From Pedobacter aquatilis (GTDB lineage Bacteria > Bacteroidota > Bacteroidia > Sphingobacteriales > Sphingobacteriaceae), in contig NZ_JAUFPW010000015.1 in assembly GCF_030409415.1 (NCBI RefSeq), positions 29,928 to 93,927 on the forward strand: 64,000 bases of DNA, in the 5' to 3' direction. Positions 1 to 8,521 of the stretch are shown here, piece after piece. The notes beneath the pieces were generated by a model. The model was given only the letters and a program-made list of their open reading frames with translations, was not told the DNA's origin and searched no databases. Made by a program: the position numbers and the translations under genes. Each line of letters opens with the position of its first letter. Position 1 is the stretch's first letter.

Positions 1-1306
1 AACTCGCCACCTCTAGCTTCAGTTTTTTACCTTTTATTTTTTCGCCAATTAAAACTTTTAAAAGTTTATCAACTTTATCCCTTTTAACGGCAACATAACT
101 GGCGGTATCTTTTACTTCTATTAAACCCAAATCTTCTTTAGCTAAACCACCCTTTTGCAAAAACAAACCAACAATATCAATCTTATTAATCTTATCTTTC
201 TTGCCGTTTGCGATGTACAAGGTCACCCATTCACTCGCTTCTGGTATTTTATATTTATCCCTAAGTTTTTCTTCCTTAATATCCTCAGGTAAATATTTAT
301 AATGCTCATCATCTGTTAGTACCGCATAAGCGGTTCCCTTCGCATTCATTCTAGCTGTGCGGCCGTTTCGGTGAATATAGGCATCTTCAGTATATGGGAG
401 TTGATAATGTACAATATGCTCAACCTCTGGAATATCTAAGCCACGGGCAGCTAAATCAGTGGTAACTAAAATTTTATGACTACCATTTCTAAACTTTAGC
501 AAGGCTTTTTCTCTATTGAATTGTTCCATACCGCCATGAAAAACATCATGCTCCAAACCTTGTTCAAAAAGTAAATCACTAATTCTATCTACCGTTTCTC
601 GATGGTTACAAAAAACCAGCGTATTCTTATTACCAATTTTACTCAATAATTTAAATAAAACATCGAGTTTATCAGCAGCAGTTGGGGCAACAACCTTTAA
701 TAACTTTAAATCTGGCTTGGCCTTAACATCTTTCGAGAAATCAATTTCTACCGGATTAGCTATTTTTACAAAAGAAGGAATCTCTTCCATTTTTGTTGCT
801 GAAGTAAGAATTCTTTGGTTCAACGATAACAACGAACCGATGATGTAAGACATATCCTGTTCAAAACCAAACTCAAGCGATTTATCAAATTCATCAAGAA
901 TTAAGGTTTCAACAAAAGATTCATCGAAGTTTTGATGATCTATATGATAAGCAATTCTTCCAGGCGTACCGATTAAAACGGTCGGGGGATGCGCAAGATT
1001 ATTTTTTTCGATGCGAACGGCATGACCTCCATAACAGCAGTTTACTTTAAAAGCTGTAGTCATTTGCTTAAAAACCTGCTCAATTTGTAAGGCTAATTCT
1101 CTAGAAGGTACAAGTACCAGCGCCTGCACACCTTTAACATCTGCCTTAAGCTTTAATAGTAATGGCAATAAGAAGGCAAGCGTTTTACCTGAGCCGGTTG
1201 GCGCAATTAATACAATATCTTTATCTGATTTTGCAGCTTCCAAAGATGCTTTCTGCATCTCATTCAAGGCCGTAATGTTTAATCTTTTTAATGCGTGTTC
1301 TACCAT
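1..1306 (-). CDS. DEAD-box ATP-dependent RNA helicase, DbpA-like (C-terminus outside window)
   Basis: This is an ATP-dependent RNA helicase; DbpA-type enzymes act in assembly of the large ribosomal subunit. Reading back from the ATG at 1306 gives 435 codons running off the window edge. The visible motifs are Q18 of the Q motif, Walker A APTGSGKT (35-42), PSREL (67-71), a DEFD box in place of DEAD (138-141), SAT and, near residue 310, HRNGRTAR, a variant of the usual HRIGRTGR. The last ~70 residues resemble a DbpA RNA-binding domain (GLFLQKGGLAKEDLGLIEVKD), which is the basis of the DbpA-like call. A TATCTTTG box lies 5 nt before the ATG, so the mRNA may be nearly leaderless. The true stop codon is not in the window. 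Confidence 0.9.
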   Translation of the reverse strand, partial: MVEHALKRLNITALNEMQKASLEAAKSDKDIVLIAPTGSGKTLAFLLPLLLKLKADVKGVQALVLVPSRELALQIEQVFKQMTTAFKVNCCYGGHAVRIEKNNLAHPPTVLIGTPGRIAYHIDHQNFDESFVETLILDEFDKSLEFGFEQDMSYIIGSLLSLNQRILTSATKMEEIPSFVKIANPVEIDFSKDVKAKPDLKLLKVVAPTAADKLDVLFKLLSKIGNKNTLVFCNHRETVDRISDLLFEQGLEHDVFHGGMEQFNREKALLKFRNGSHKILVTTDLAARGLDIPEVEHIVHYQLPYTEDAYIHRNGRTARMNAKGTAYAVLTDDEHYKYLPEDIKEEKLRDKYKIPEASEWVTLYIANGKKDKINKIDIVGLFLQKGGLAKEDLGLIEVKDTASYVAVKRDKVDKLLKVLIGEKIKGKKLKLEVAS

Positions 1307-1311
1307 TACGC

Positions 1312-1319
1312 CAAAGATA
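1312..1319 (-). promoter_or_regulatory. Putative Bacteroidota -7 box of the helicase gene
   Basis: The minus strand reads TATCTTTG, matching the Bacteroidota consensus TAnnTTTG, and ends 5 nt before the helicase ATG. This placement implies a very short or absent leader. No convincing -33 box was identified. Confidence 0.45.
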
Positions 1320-1354
1320 AGCATTTACATTTTCGGTAACTACAATTATGAATT

Positions 1355-1564
1355 TTAGAAAATCCGCTTTAATCTTCTGATTACGGAAAAGCTTAATTTC
1401 TTTTCAAGTAGCATGAGCATTTGCCCCCTTTTCGACATTGAGCTTAAAACTTTCTCGTTAACAGCATCAACTGATGATAATATTCGGTCAGTTAAATCAT
1501 CTGTAAATTTATTGGCCCTACTTTGTTGTAATAATTGCAATTCCTGAATAAGTTCTGCTTTCAT
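1355..1564 (-). CDS. Small hypothetical protein, 69 aa
   Basis: I do not recognise this family. The 69-residue product is charged and predicted to be mostly helical, with an N-terminal stretch (KAELIQELQLLQQSRANKF) that looks like a short amphipathic coiled coil, and a basic C-terminus (SVIRRLKRIF). It has no signal peptide or membrane segment. It lies upstream of the helicase on the same strand, with about 50 bp between its stop and the helicase ATG. Since the helicase has its own -7 box in that gap, the two need not be co-transcribed. The amino-acid composition is plausible for a real gene, but a chance reading frame cannot be excluded. Confidence 0.45.
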   Translation of the reverse strand: MKAELIQELQLLQQSRANKFTDDLTDRILSSVDAVNEKVLSSMSKRGQMLMLLEKKLSFSVIRRLKRIF

Positions 1565-1781
1565 GGCAATAAGATTTTATAATGTTGTTATATAAATGTA
1601 ACGTTTATTAAAATGAAATTGTTGCTAAAATTTACAGAACAGTCCATAAAAAATACTTAACTTGTTGATAACTAATAATTTGTTAGCAATTAAACAATCT
1701 ATAATTAATACAAATTTAACGTTTAGCCCCTATTTTTATAAAAACCCGATTACCATTTGTTAACCTCAAAAAACCACAACT

Positions 1782-2255
1782 ATGACCTGGAAGAAATTTA
1801 GTGGCGAAGTAATTCAATCTTCAATCCTTGAAGAAGTAGAACAAGCAATTATTAGAGAAACCGAAAATGGTTACAAATTAAAAGTTTGTATTGGAACCGA
1901 TTCTCAAGTTAAAGGGTTAGTAACCGACTTTGCTACGGTAATTGTTTTGCTAAGAGAGCATCATGGTGGCTTCATGTACATCCATCAGGAAAAATCAGCT
2001 CAACAAGTAAGCATAAAAGAAAGAATGCTGATGGAAGTTCAAAAATCTATCGAAACGGCCTATTCTATTTGCGATTTACTCGATGTTTACGATGTTGGTT
2101 TGGAGGTTCATGCAGATATCAACACAAATCCATCATTCAAATCAAACAAAGCACTAAATGATGCAATGGGTTATATATTAAGTATGGGTTTCATATTTAA
2201 GGCAAAACCAGAAGCTTTTGCCAGTTCTACCTGTGCCGATAAAATGGTTCACTAG
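1782..2255 (+). CDS. DUF458 / YkuK-like ribonuclease H-like protein
   Basis: The 157-aa product matches the DUF458 (YkuK) family, whose fold is RNase H-like but whose substrate is unknown to me. The diagnostic part is the first beta-hairpin, VCIGTDSQVKG (residues ~35-45), where the Asp would be the first acidic metal-ligand position. A further acidic segment (DVGLEVHADINTNPSFKSN, ~104-122) supplies more candidates, and the C-terminal SSTCADKMVH is typical of the family. The length is normal for the family. It is a soluble cytoplasmic protein with no signal peptide. The gene is divergent from the upstream small gene and is followed 48 bp later by a thioredoxin-like gene. Family assignment is confident; function is not. 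Confidence 0.85.
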   Translation: MTWKKFSGEVIQSSILEEVEQAIIRETENGYKLKVCIGTDSQVKGLVTDFATVIVLLREHHGGFMYIHQEKSAQQVSIKERMLMEVQKSIETAYSICDLLDVYDVGLEVHADINTNPSFKSNKALNDAMGYILSMGFIFKAKPEAFASSTCADKMVH

Positions 2256-2303
2256 TTGGGATTACTACAGATTAAAAGTATCTTTAGATCATAAAATCTC
2301 TTT

Positions 2304-2834
2304 ATGAAAAAGATACTTATCTCTTTGTTTTATATATTGATTACAGCTACCGCTTTTGCTCAAAGTGAGGTTGATAAGGATAGCTATACTAAAATTGGAG
2401 ACAATGCACCTTCGTTTAGTTTTGAAATTGAAAAAGGTAAAACGGTAAATATTACTGATTACAAAGGAAAGTTGATTCTTATAAATCTATTTGCCACCTG
2501 GTGCCCACCTTGTAATGTAGAACTGCCACTTGCGCAAAAGGAAATTTGGGATAAACATAAAGAAGATAAAAACTTTGCTTTCTTTGTTTTCGGTAGGCAA
2601 GAAGGTTGGGATAAACTTATTCCATATAAAGTAAAAAAGGAATTTACATTTCCAATTCTGCCAGATTTAGACAGAAGCATTTTCAATAAATTCGCCAAGC
2701 AGTCTATTCCAAGAAATATACTTATTGATGAAACAGGAAAAATTATTTACCAGAGCATCGGTTTCGAAGAAAAAGAATTTAACGGCTTAGTAAAATTAAT
2801 TAACGAGAAATTGGCAACAAAAACAACAAAATAG
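2304..2834 (+). CDS. TlpA-like periplasmic thiol-disulfide oxidoreductase
   Basis: This is a secreted thioredoxin-fold protein of 176 aa. Residues 1-19 form a signal peptide ending TAFA|Q. The mature protein starts with the AhpC/TSA-type opening KIGDNAPSFSFEIEKGK and carries a WCPPC redox motif at 66-70. The segment SIPRNILIDETGKI supplies the cis-proline loop. Family members reduce periplasmic disulfides or serve cytochrome c maturation; which role applies here cannot be told, because no cytochrome genes are adjacent. The family assignment is secure. The gene lies 48 bp after the DUF458 gene and 30 bp before the next gene, so co-transcription is possible. Confidence 0.9.
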   Translation: MKKILISLFYILITATAFAQSEVDKDSYTKIGDNAPSFSFEIEKGKTVNITDYKGKLILINLFATWCPPCNVELPLAQKEIWDKHKEDKNFAFFVFGRQEGWDKLIPYKVKKEFTFPILPDLDRSIFNKFAKQSIPRNILIDETGKIIYQSIGFEEKEFNGLVKLINEKLATKTTK

Positions 2835-2864
2835 CTTTTCAGCTGTTGTGCTATAAATTTAAAA

Positions 2865-3350
2865 TTGAAAACGTACCGTTTAGAATTCACTCAGAAAATT
2901 CCAGTTAGTTTAGATAAAGCATGGGATTTCTTTTCATCACCTCAAAACTTATCTGAAATTACTCCAGAAAGCATGACATTTGATGTTACTTCTCCGATTA
3001 AGAAGAACGAAAAAATGTATCCAGGAATGATTATTACTTATAAAGTGGCGCCATTATTTGGAATTAAACTCAACTGGATGACAGAAATTACTCATGTTAA
3101 AGAAAAAGAGTATTTTATAGACGAGCAGCGTTTTGGCCCGTTTGCATTTTGGCATCATAACCACCATTTTGAGGAGATTGAAGGCGGCGTTTTGATGTAT
3201 GATATTCTTCACTACGCTATTGGCTATAGCTTTATCGGCACAATTGCCAACGAAATCATGGTATCGAAAAAAGTTAAAGAAATATTTAATTTTAGGTATA
3301 AAAAAGTAGAAGAGCTTTTTGGTTCGGTCGAATACGCTACCATTTTTTAG
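2865..3350 (+). CDS. SRPBCC (START-like) family protein with TTG start
   Basis: The 161-aa product belongs to the SRPBCC/START-like superfamily, small helix-grip proteins with a hydrophobic cavity for lipid-like ligands. Visible family features are the opening beta strand and helix (VSLDKAWDFFSSPQNLSEITP), a central PLFGIKLNWMTEI strand pair, and the strand GPFAFWHHNHHFEEIEGG. The frame begins at a TTG; no ATG lies near the conserved N-terminus, so TTG is the likely start. No ligand can be inferred. The last 14 bp overlap the 3' end of the convergent gene on the other strand, which is tight packing for opposite strands. No intrinsic terminator separates the two. Confidence 0.8.
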   Translation: MKTYRLEFTQKIPVSLDKAWDFFSSPQNLSEITPESMTFDVTSPIKKNEKMYPGMIITYKVAPLFGIKLNWMTEITHVKEKEYFIDEQRFGPFAFWHHNHHFEEIEGGVLMYDILHYAIGYSFIGTIANEIMVSKKVKEIFNFRYKKVEELFGSVEYATIF

Positions 3351-3912
3351 TAGAAATACTTTCGGTTTTCTTAATTAGCGTTTTTACCTGACTTGTTGCT
3401 AGTACTTTTTTGAAATTCTCACCTAATTTTTCTGCTTTTACATAAACGCTTTCCACAATATCTTTCCAAGCACCGGCAGATAATTTACCTGGCGTTTTTT
3501 CTAAAGGTGTTGCGATAGTTGTTGTCGGCACATAATTACCATACCTATCTCTATTGTATGGAATATACTCCAAGTCTGTAATCCAATATCGGTACTTGTC
3601 ATTTCTTGCTTCGAAATTAAACGTGTAATTAACTTCACCGCTTGGATGCGAGGCAACCAAAATGGTTTTATCAACAATCATTTTACCCTCCGATGTTATA
3701 GAACTATCCGTTAAAATAGATTTTATAAAAGATTTTTTATTCAGCTTTATGAAATTTTCAGCTCTCAAAACCAAGCTGTCTCTGTTTATCTTCGTACCAA
3801 CTACTTCATAGTAAACATATTTTCCACGCTCATCTAATGTAAATTGTTTTTGTTGCGTAAATCCGCAAAGCGATAAAAAAGTAAAAAATAAAAGTAGGCT
3901 ATATTTCATCAT
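3337..3912 (-). CDS. DUF4468-like secreted protein
   Basis: The 191-aa product has a signal peptide (MMKYSLLLFFTFLSLCGFTQ) and a domain resembling DUF4468, a Bacteroidota family with a TBP-like fold and unknown function. The supporting pattern is FTLDERGKYVYYEVVGTKINRDSLVLRAENFI, followed by a beta-rich segment with GEVNYTFNFEARNDKYRYWITDLEYI. The C-terminal ~60 residues are Lys-rich and look helical. The stop region overlaps the convergent SRPBCC gene by 14 bp. Upstream on the same strand is the terminator that ends the amt-porin operon, so this gene needs its own promoter. Family assignment is moderately sure; the role is unknown. Confidence 0.7.
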   Translation of the reverse strand: MMKYSLLLFFTFLSLCGFTQQKQFTLDERGKYVYYEVVGTKINRDSLVLRAENFIKLNKKSFIKSILTDSSITSEGKMIVDKTILVASHPSGEVNYTFNFEARNDKYRYWITDLEYIPYNRDRYGNYVPTTTIATPLEKTPGKLSAGAWKDIVESVYVKAEKLGENFKKVLATSQVKTLIKKTESISTKKW

Positions 3913-3926
3913 AAAATAAAGATAAT

Positions 3927-3957
3927 AAAAAGCCGCCGGCTTAAATTAACCGGCGGC
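3927..3957 (-). terminator. Rho-independent terminator of the amt-porin operon
   Basis: An 8-bp GC-only stem (GCCGCCGG at 3932-3939, CCGGCGGC at 3950-3957) with a 10-nt AT loop is followed on the minus strand by TTTTT. It lies just downstream of the porin stop at 3981. Confidence 0.88.
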
Positions 3958-3980
3958 ATTATATGGAGAGAAACTATTCT

Positions 3981-4997
3981 TTAAAATGCGTAAACTGCTG
4001 CTAATGAAAACTGACCTGCGTTTGGCGCAGCACCACCTGTTTTGTTCATAAATGGTTTATCGCCGTTATGGTCTAATCTAACTTCTGGAATAAAAGTTAA
4101 ACCACCAGATTTAATGTTAGCCGTTAAAGTTACAGCAGTGTAAGCAGTTCCTGGTGTTGCGCCAACGTCTTTATTTTTAAAATATTCACCTCTTAAACCT
4201 AAAGTTACAGCGTCAGCAACAGCAACTTGTGGATATAAGGCAACACCTGCGTAACCACCTGCATCATCGGCCATATCGTAATTAGCTGCATTTAATCCTA
4301 ATTTAAACGCTTTGGTAATTTGGTAAGAAGTTGTTAAATCTACAATTGTTCCGTAACCATACGGGTCAGCGCCCGTTAAAGCATTAATGTATGCGGTCCA
4401 ACCTTCAACTGGTGCTATCATTAACTGACCACCAACACTCGATACGCCACGTGTTGCACTGTACAAATTCCAATCGTTAAACAAACCAGCCATCAAACTA
4501 ACTTTATCAGAAAATTTATAGGTTGCCTTGATACCTGCATTTTGGAACGGACCATTTGTAAATAAATACGAAGTTGAATAGTTGAAGTTTCCAACCGGAG
4601 AAATGACTTCATAACCGATAAATGTGCCCATGTAACCAGCTGTCATTGCAAACTTATCCGAGAAATCGTAGTTCACATATAAGTTTTGGATATGGAATGA
4701 TGAACCGCCATCAGCTGCATCTGGTATAGATTGCGACTGACCGCGTGGACCGAAAGAAATCTCACCTACAAATGATGCCTTTCCTGTTTTCTTCTTCAAC
4801 ACCAAATCTAACATCCCCAAAGAAACCGAATTATGGTCGGAAACAAAGGAAGTTGGAATGTTAGGCATCTTTGCAAAATCGTATTTATAGTACGTATCTA
4901 CTGAACCAGAAAATTCTAATGGTGACGTGGGCGCCTCTTGAGCCAGGGCACACGTAGTGCATGCCATACCAAATATGGCTGATAATAATTTTTTCAT
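3981..4997 (-). CDS. Outer-membrane beta-barrel porin (BBP2 / OmpL-like)
   Basis: The 338-aa product has a signal peptide (residues 1-19, ending CALA|Q) and then alternating amphipathic beta strands ending in the aromatic-terminated strand FSLAAVYAF, as in outer-membrane barrels. The composition and the strand SVDTYYKYDFA fit the putative porin BBP2 family. It starts 41 bp after the ammonium transporter on the same strand, and both share the terminator at 3927-3957, so they form an operon. The porin would plausibly let ammonium or a related small solute across the outer membrane for Amt in the inner membrane. That coupling is inference from gene order. The substrate is not visible in the sequence. 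Confidence 0.85.
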   Translation of the reverse strand: MKKLLSAIFGMACTTCALAQEAPTSPLEFSGSVDTYYKYDFAKMPNIPTSFVSDHNSVSLGMLDLVLKKKTGKASFVGEISFGPRGQSQSIPDAADGGSSFHIQNLYVNYDFSDKFAMTAGYMGTFIGYEVISPVGNFNYSTSYLFTNGPFQNAGIKATYKFSDKVSLMAGLFNDWNLYSATRGVSSVGGQLMIAPVEGWTAYINALTGADPYGYGTIVDLTTSYQITKAFKLGLNAANYDMADDAGGYAGVALYPQVAVADAVTLGLRGEYFKNKDVGATPGTAYTAVTLTANIKSGGLTFIPEVRLDHNGDKPFMNKTGGAAPNAGQFSLAAVYAF

Positions 4998-5038
4998 GTT
5001 TGAGCTATGAATTGAGTTTAGATATAATTTAATTTTGC

Positions 5039-6442
5039 TTATAGAGCTTCCTGAATAGGCGCATGCGAGGTTACATATGCAGCTTTTTCATCTACCAATA
5101 ATGTTCCCTGACTGTATTTTTCGTTATGTTGTGAAGCATCAAGTCCCATTTCTTCTTCTTCATCAGATACTCTGATTGGATTAATCAAGTTAACCAATTT
5201 GAAGATTACAAATGATACAACAAAACTGAAGGCAATAACAATAACAGCACCCTTTAATTGTGTAATGAAAAATTCTGCGTTACCATATAATAAACCATCT
5301 GCTCCGGCTGCATTAACGGTTTTAGTTGCAAAAACACCTGTTAATAACATACCAACAATACCACCAACACCGTGACAAGGGAAAACGTCTAATGTATCAT
5401 CAAGGCTTGTCTTTTGTTTCCAAGAAACTACGAGGTTTGAAATAACTGCAGCAATTACACCAATAAAAATACTTGATGGAATACTTACGAAACCTGCACC
5501 TGGTGTGATGGCAACTAAACCAACAACTGCTCCAATACAAAAACCCAAAACTGAAGGTTTTTTACCTCTTGCTACATCAAAAAACATCCAAGATAAACCT
5601 GCAGCACCCGCAGCAGTATTTGTGGTTAGGAATGCAGAAACAGCTAAACTTCCGGCACCTAATGCAGAACCAGCATTAAAACCGAACCAACCGAACCATA
5701 ATAAACCTGTACCAATTAATACGTAAGGAATATTTGCTGGTGGAACTTCTTTATGCTCTAAGTGAGATTTTCTACGTTTTAAAACCAATGCACCAGCTAA
5801 TGCAGCCATACCAGCAGAAATGTGAACTACTGTACCGCCTGCAAAATCCAATACACCCATTTTTAACAAGAAACCTTGAGGATGCCAAGTCCAGTGTGCT
5901 AATGGCGAATAAACAAAAATCGCAAACAAAACAATGAATAAGATGTATGATGTAAAACGGATACGTTCTGCAACCGCACCAACAACTAAACCAGGTGTTA
6001 TAATAGCAAACATCAATTGGAATACGGCAAATAATGAAAGCGGAATAGTTAAATCAGCACCACCTTGTAAATGCGGAGCGCCAGAATTTACGCCCTTAAA
6101 GAAGAAAAATGTAGATGGATCTCCGATAAAACCACCGATTGTATCTCCAAAAGCTAAACTGAAACCTACAACAATCCATAATACAGTGATAACACCGGCG
6201 GCTACAACACTTTTAATCATTGTTGATAAAACATTTTTACGGTGAACCATACCGCCGTAGAAAAATGCAAGCCCTGGTGTCATTAAAAATACTAAAGCAG
6301 CGGCAATTAAAATGAAAGCGATGTCTGGTCCGCTATATTTTCCTTCATCGAAGTTGGGAAGTAGCGGAACAAATAGAGCCAATATTGCGAAAATCATAAG
6401 AATCACAAATGGTGCGTACTGTTTTACTAAAATTTTAGCCAT
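5039..6442 (-). CDS. amt: Ammonium transporter Amt
   Basis: This is an inner-membrane Amt/MEP/Rh-family ammonium channel of 467 aa with about 11 membrane helices. The paired pore histidines are visible at H207 (GGTVVHISAG) and H357 (DVFPCHGVGG), and the signature GGTVVHISAGMAALAGAL is intact. An unusual feature is an acidic, flexible cytosolic tail after the last helix (VSDEEEEMGLDASQHNEKYS and beyond). In many bacteria amt is followed by a glnK/PII gene; here the partner is a porin and no PII gene is in the window. A long AT-rich upstream region (6443-6786) probably holds its promoter. Nitrogen control is expected from the family but no operator was recognised. Confidence 0.95.
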   Translation of the reverse strand: MAKILVKQYAPFVILMIFAILALFVPLLPNFDEGKYSGPDIAFILIAAALVFLMTPGLAFFYGGMVHRKNVLSTMIKSVVAAGVITVLWIVVGFSLAFGDTIGGFIGDPSTFFFFKGVNSGAPHLQGGADLTIPLSLFAVFQLMFAIITPGLVVGAVAERIRFTSYILFIVLFAIFVYSPLAHWTWHPQGFLLKMGVLDFAGGTVVHISAGMAALAGALVLKRRKSHLEHKEVPPANIPYVLIGTGLLWFGWFGFNAGSALGAGSLAVSAFLTTNTAAGAAGLSWMFFDVARGKKPSVLGFCIGAVVGLVAITPGAGFVSIPSSIFIGVIAAVISNLVVSWKQKTSLDDTLDVFPCHGVGGIVGMLLTGVFATKTVNAAGADGLLYGNAEFFITQLKGAVIVIAFSFVVSFVIFKLVNLINPIRVSDEEEEMGLDASQHNEKYSQGTLLVDEKAAYVTSHAPIQEAL

Positions 6443-6786
6443 AGTTTTAAGTTTATTTTGTTTGGTTGAATAAATATTATATTATTTTCATAATTGTTTC
6501 GATAAAAATACAACATATTGTAATTTTTACACTATTAAATTAAATAATTATATAAAAAATCGATAATTTTTATAAAAACAATCAAATTTTAATGCAAAAA
6601 ATAGAATAAAAAGAAAAAATAGCAAAATTTACCAACCAATTTTATGAAAAACAAAAACGCAAGATTTGACTCAATTATAGGATTTTAACAGTATTATATA
6701 AAAAATTAGCATTACAAACTTGCCAAAAACAAAAAAAGCCCACAAATTTTGCAGACTTTTGTAAATAAAATATAAATTTTTAGAAT
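6443..6786. other. Gene-free AT-rich upstream region of amt
   Basis: About 340 bp of very AT-rich sequence between amt and the radical SAM gene. No coding region was found. It must carry the amt promoter and the terminator of the radical SAM gene (6731-6760). No riboswitch or clear operator was seen. Confidence 0.6.
6731..6760 (-). terminator. Probable terminator of the radical SAM gene
   Basis: On the minus strand a stem AAAGTCTGC / GTGGGCTTT (with G-T pairs) around an AAAATTT loop runs into seven T. It is about 27 bp after the stop at 6787. Confidence 0.55.
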
Positions 6787-7734
6787 TTAACCCAAATATT
6801 CAGAGCCTTGAACAACTCCTCTTTTTTCTATTTCTTTATCCATATAAGTTTGAATTGCCGATTTATTTAAGCCCCAATTAGGCGCAATTAATAAATCCCA
6901 GTCAGAAATGCCAAAAAGTCTTTGAATTACGATGTCTGGTCTAAGTAATGGAATCAGCTCGCAAAGTAAATCCGTATATTCTTCAAGCGTAAATAGCTTA
7001 AAAGGTTGTTTTTTATATTTAACACCCATTATAGAACCTTCTACAATATGTAAATGATGGAATTTTACAAATTTTATCTGTGGAAAGCGGTTTATTTCAT
7101 GAATATAACCTTTCATCATTTCCCTGGTCTCCCATGGAAAACCAAAAATGGTATGAACGCATAAATCAAGCTTAGCGTTTTCCAGAAGTTTTACAGCCTC
7201 AACAAACTCTCCGTGACTACAACCTCTGTTAATTTGCTCTAAAGTTTCATCGTAAATAGATTCCATACCCATTTCCAAATCAACATCAAACCTATCCGTA
7301 TAACTTTCCAGTAAAGCAACCTTTTCAGCATCAATACAATCCGGACGTGTACCAACTGCAAAACCAACAATATCTTCGGTATTTATAGAGAGTGCTTCAT
7401 CATACATCATCTTTAAATAATGCACTGGCGCATAAGTATTTGTATTCGGCTGGAAGTAAACAATAAATTTATCAGCACGGTAAGATTTTTTTGCTCTAGC
7501 CATACCCTCAGCAAGCTGATCTTTAATTGCAGGATTTTTTCTGGATGGCTCTGGCGTAAATGAATCTACATTACAATAGGTACAACCACCATAACCTTTA
7601 CTACCATCACGGTTCGGACAAGTAAAACCACCATCAACAATTACCTTAAACACACGCTGTCCGTTATATTTTTCACGTAAGTGTGTGCCGTAATTTTTAT
7701 ATCCTTTAATACCTAAATCTACCTGTGTTCCCAT
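6787..7734 (-). CDS. TIGR01212-family (YhcC-like) radical SAM protein
   Basis: This is a radical SAM enzyme of 315 aa. The [4Fe-4S] cluster cysteines follow the TIGR01212 spacing: C39 in GGFTCPNRDG, then C51 and C54 in GGCTYCN. Other family segments are FIVYFQPNTNTYAP, VGFAVGTRPDCI and LEMGMESIYDETLEQINRG, which form the TIM-barrel SAM-binding strands. The reaction of this family (E. coli YhcC) is not established to my knowledge. The length is normal. A TATTTTTG box ends 5 nt before the ATG, suggesting a very short leader. It stands alone, flanked by AT-rich and repeat-rich gaps. Confidence 0.9.
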   Translation of the reverse strand: MGTQVDLGIKGYKNYGTHLREKYNGQRVFKVIVDGGFTCPNRDGSKGYGGCTYCNVDSFTPEPSRKNPAIKDQLAEGMARAKKSYRADKFIVYFQPNTNTYAPVHYLKMMYDEALSINTEDIVGFAVGTRPDCIDAEKVALLESYTDRFDVDLEMGMESIYDETLEQINRGCSHGEFVEAVKLLENAKLDLCVHTIFGFPWETREMMKGYIHEINRFPQIKFVKFHHLHIVEGSIMGVKYKKQPFKLFTLEEYTDLLCELIPLLRPDIVIQRLFGISDWDLLIAPNWGLNKSAIQTYMDKEIEKRGVVQGSEYLG

Positions 7735-7739
7735 TGCTG

Positions 7740-7747
7740 CAAAAATA
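7740..7747 (-). promoter_or_regulatory. Putative -7 box of the radical SAM gene
   Basis: The minus strand reads TATTTTTG (TAnnTTTG), ending 5 nt before the ATG at 7734. It would place transcription initiation at or next to the start codon. Confidence 0.4.
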
Positions 7748-8089
7748 CAAATAAGAATCGGGGTTTATTTAAAAACAAATTATTTGAAGTATATATGATT
7801 TTGAAAAGCAAATGATGAAGCAACAAAGAATGTTAGTCCCGTCATTTGCTCATACGCCTGCAGGCCTTACGCACAGGCCGGTATCCGCGTCTGCCGGGTT
7901 TAAAAACGAAGTGATTTGCAAGAAACCGGGTTTAAAAACTTTTTTAACGTTGAATTTATGCATCATGCAATTCCCCCTTTGGAGGGGCAGGGCAATGTCA
8001 TTAACTTAAGAATAAAATGAAAGAATATTGTAATCATAAGCTTTAATTAATTGTATAAAAGTAAATATAATTGACTTTTCTAAGGCGCT

Positions 8090-8177
8090 CGTCATTGCGA
8101 GGTACGAAGCAATCCCATTTAAAGAATAACCAAAATAAGATTGCTTCAGCTCACACAAACCCAGCTTCGCAATGACG
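8090..8177. repeat. REP-like imperfect palindrome, family A
   Basis: The left arm begins CGTCATTGCGAGGTACGAAG and the right side ends in TTCGCAATGACG, giving matching outer ends with a longer, imperfect interior. The same left arm recurs at 23439 and 23664, so this is a dispersed repeat family. Confidence 0.75.
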
Positions 8178-8245
8178 ACCGCTGTAAAAACGTCAATGGT
8201 AGCTTGTTGAAAGACAAATATTTTACATTTTATCCGCAAAAAAAA

Positions 8246-8270
8246 GTCTTCGACAGGCTCAGAATGACAG
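8246..8270. repeat. Half-palindrome repeat, related family
   Basis: The segment starts GTCTTCGACAGGCTCAGAAT and ends GACAG. Its end (CAGAATGACA) is the same as the arm end of the palindrome at 44737-44800, so it is probably a single arm of a related dispersed repeat. Confidence 0.5.
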
Positions 8271-8313
8271 GTGTTTCCGTTAAGTTAATGACATTGGTGG
8301 GCACGGGGAGGAT

Positions 8314-8366
8314 TTAAACTTACGAAGTCTAAATAGCGCACTCGAAGGGAGACTTCGTAAGTTTAA
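8314..8366. repeat. Perfect 17-bp inverted repeat, family C
   Basis: Arms at 8314-8330 and 8350-8366 are exact reverse complements (TTAAACTTACGAAGTCT) around a 19-nt loop. A degenerate copy with the ACTTACGAAGT word followed by AGACTTCG appears near 44450-44486. Confidence 0.75.
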
Positions 8367-8521
8367 TACTGTGAAAACTAAACCTAACCTTATTGCAATA
8401 ACCCGAATTAAATAAACCCGACCGGCAGCGGTATGCCGATTTTTCTTCGGCATTTAGCAAAGGGCGGGGCTGCAATAACCGATAAAAAACAGAACATTGC
8501 TTTTCTAATTATTTTAGGCAC

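Noticed and set aside
5505..6245. Plus-strand open frames inside the ammonium transporter region
   Set aside because: They lie opposite the strongly conserved amt gene, have no family resemblance and biased residue use; they are shadows.
7812..8239. Short open frames (65 and 77 aa) in the gap after the radical SAM gene
   Set aside because: Both run through dispersed repeats and a palindrome, and their residues show no protein-like pattern.
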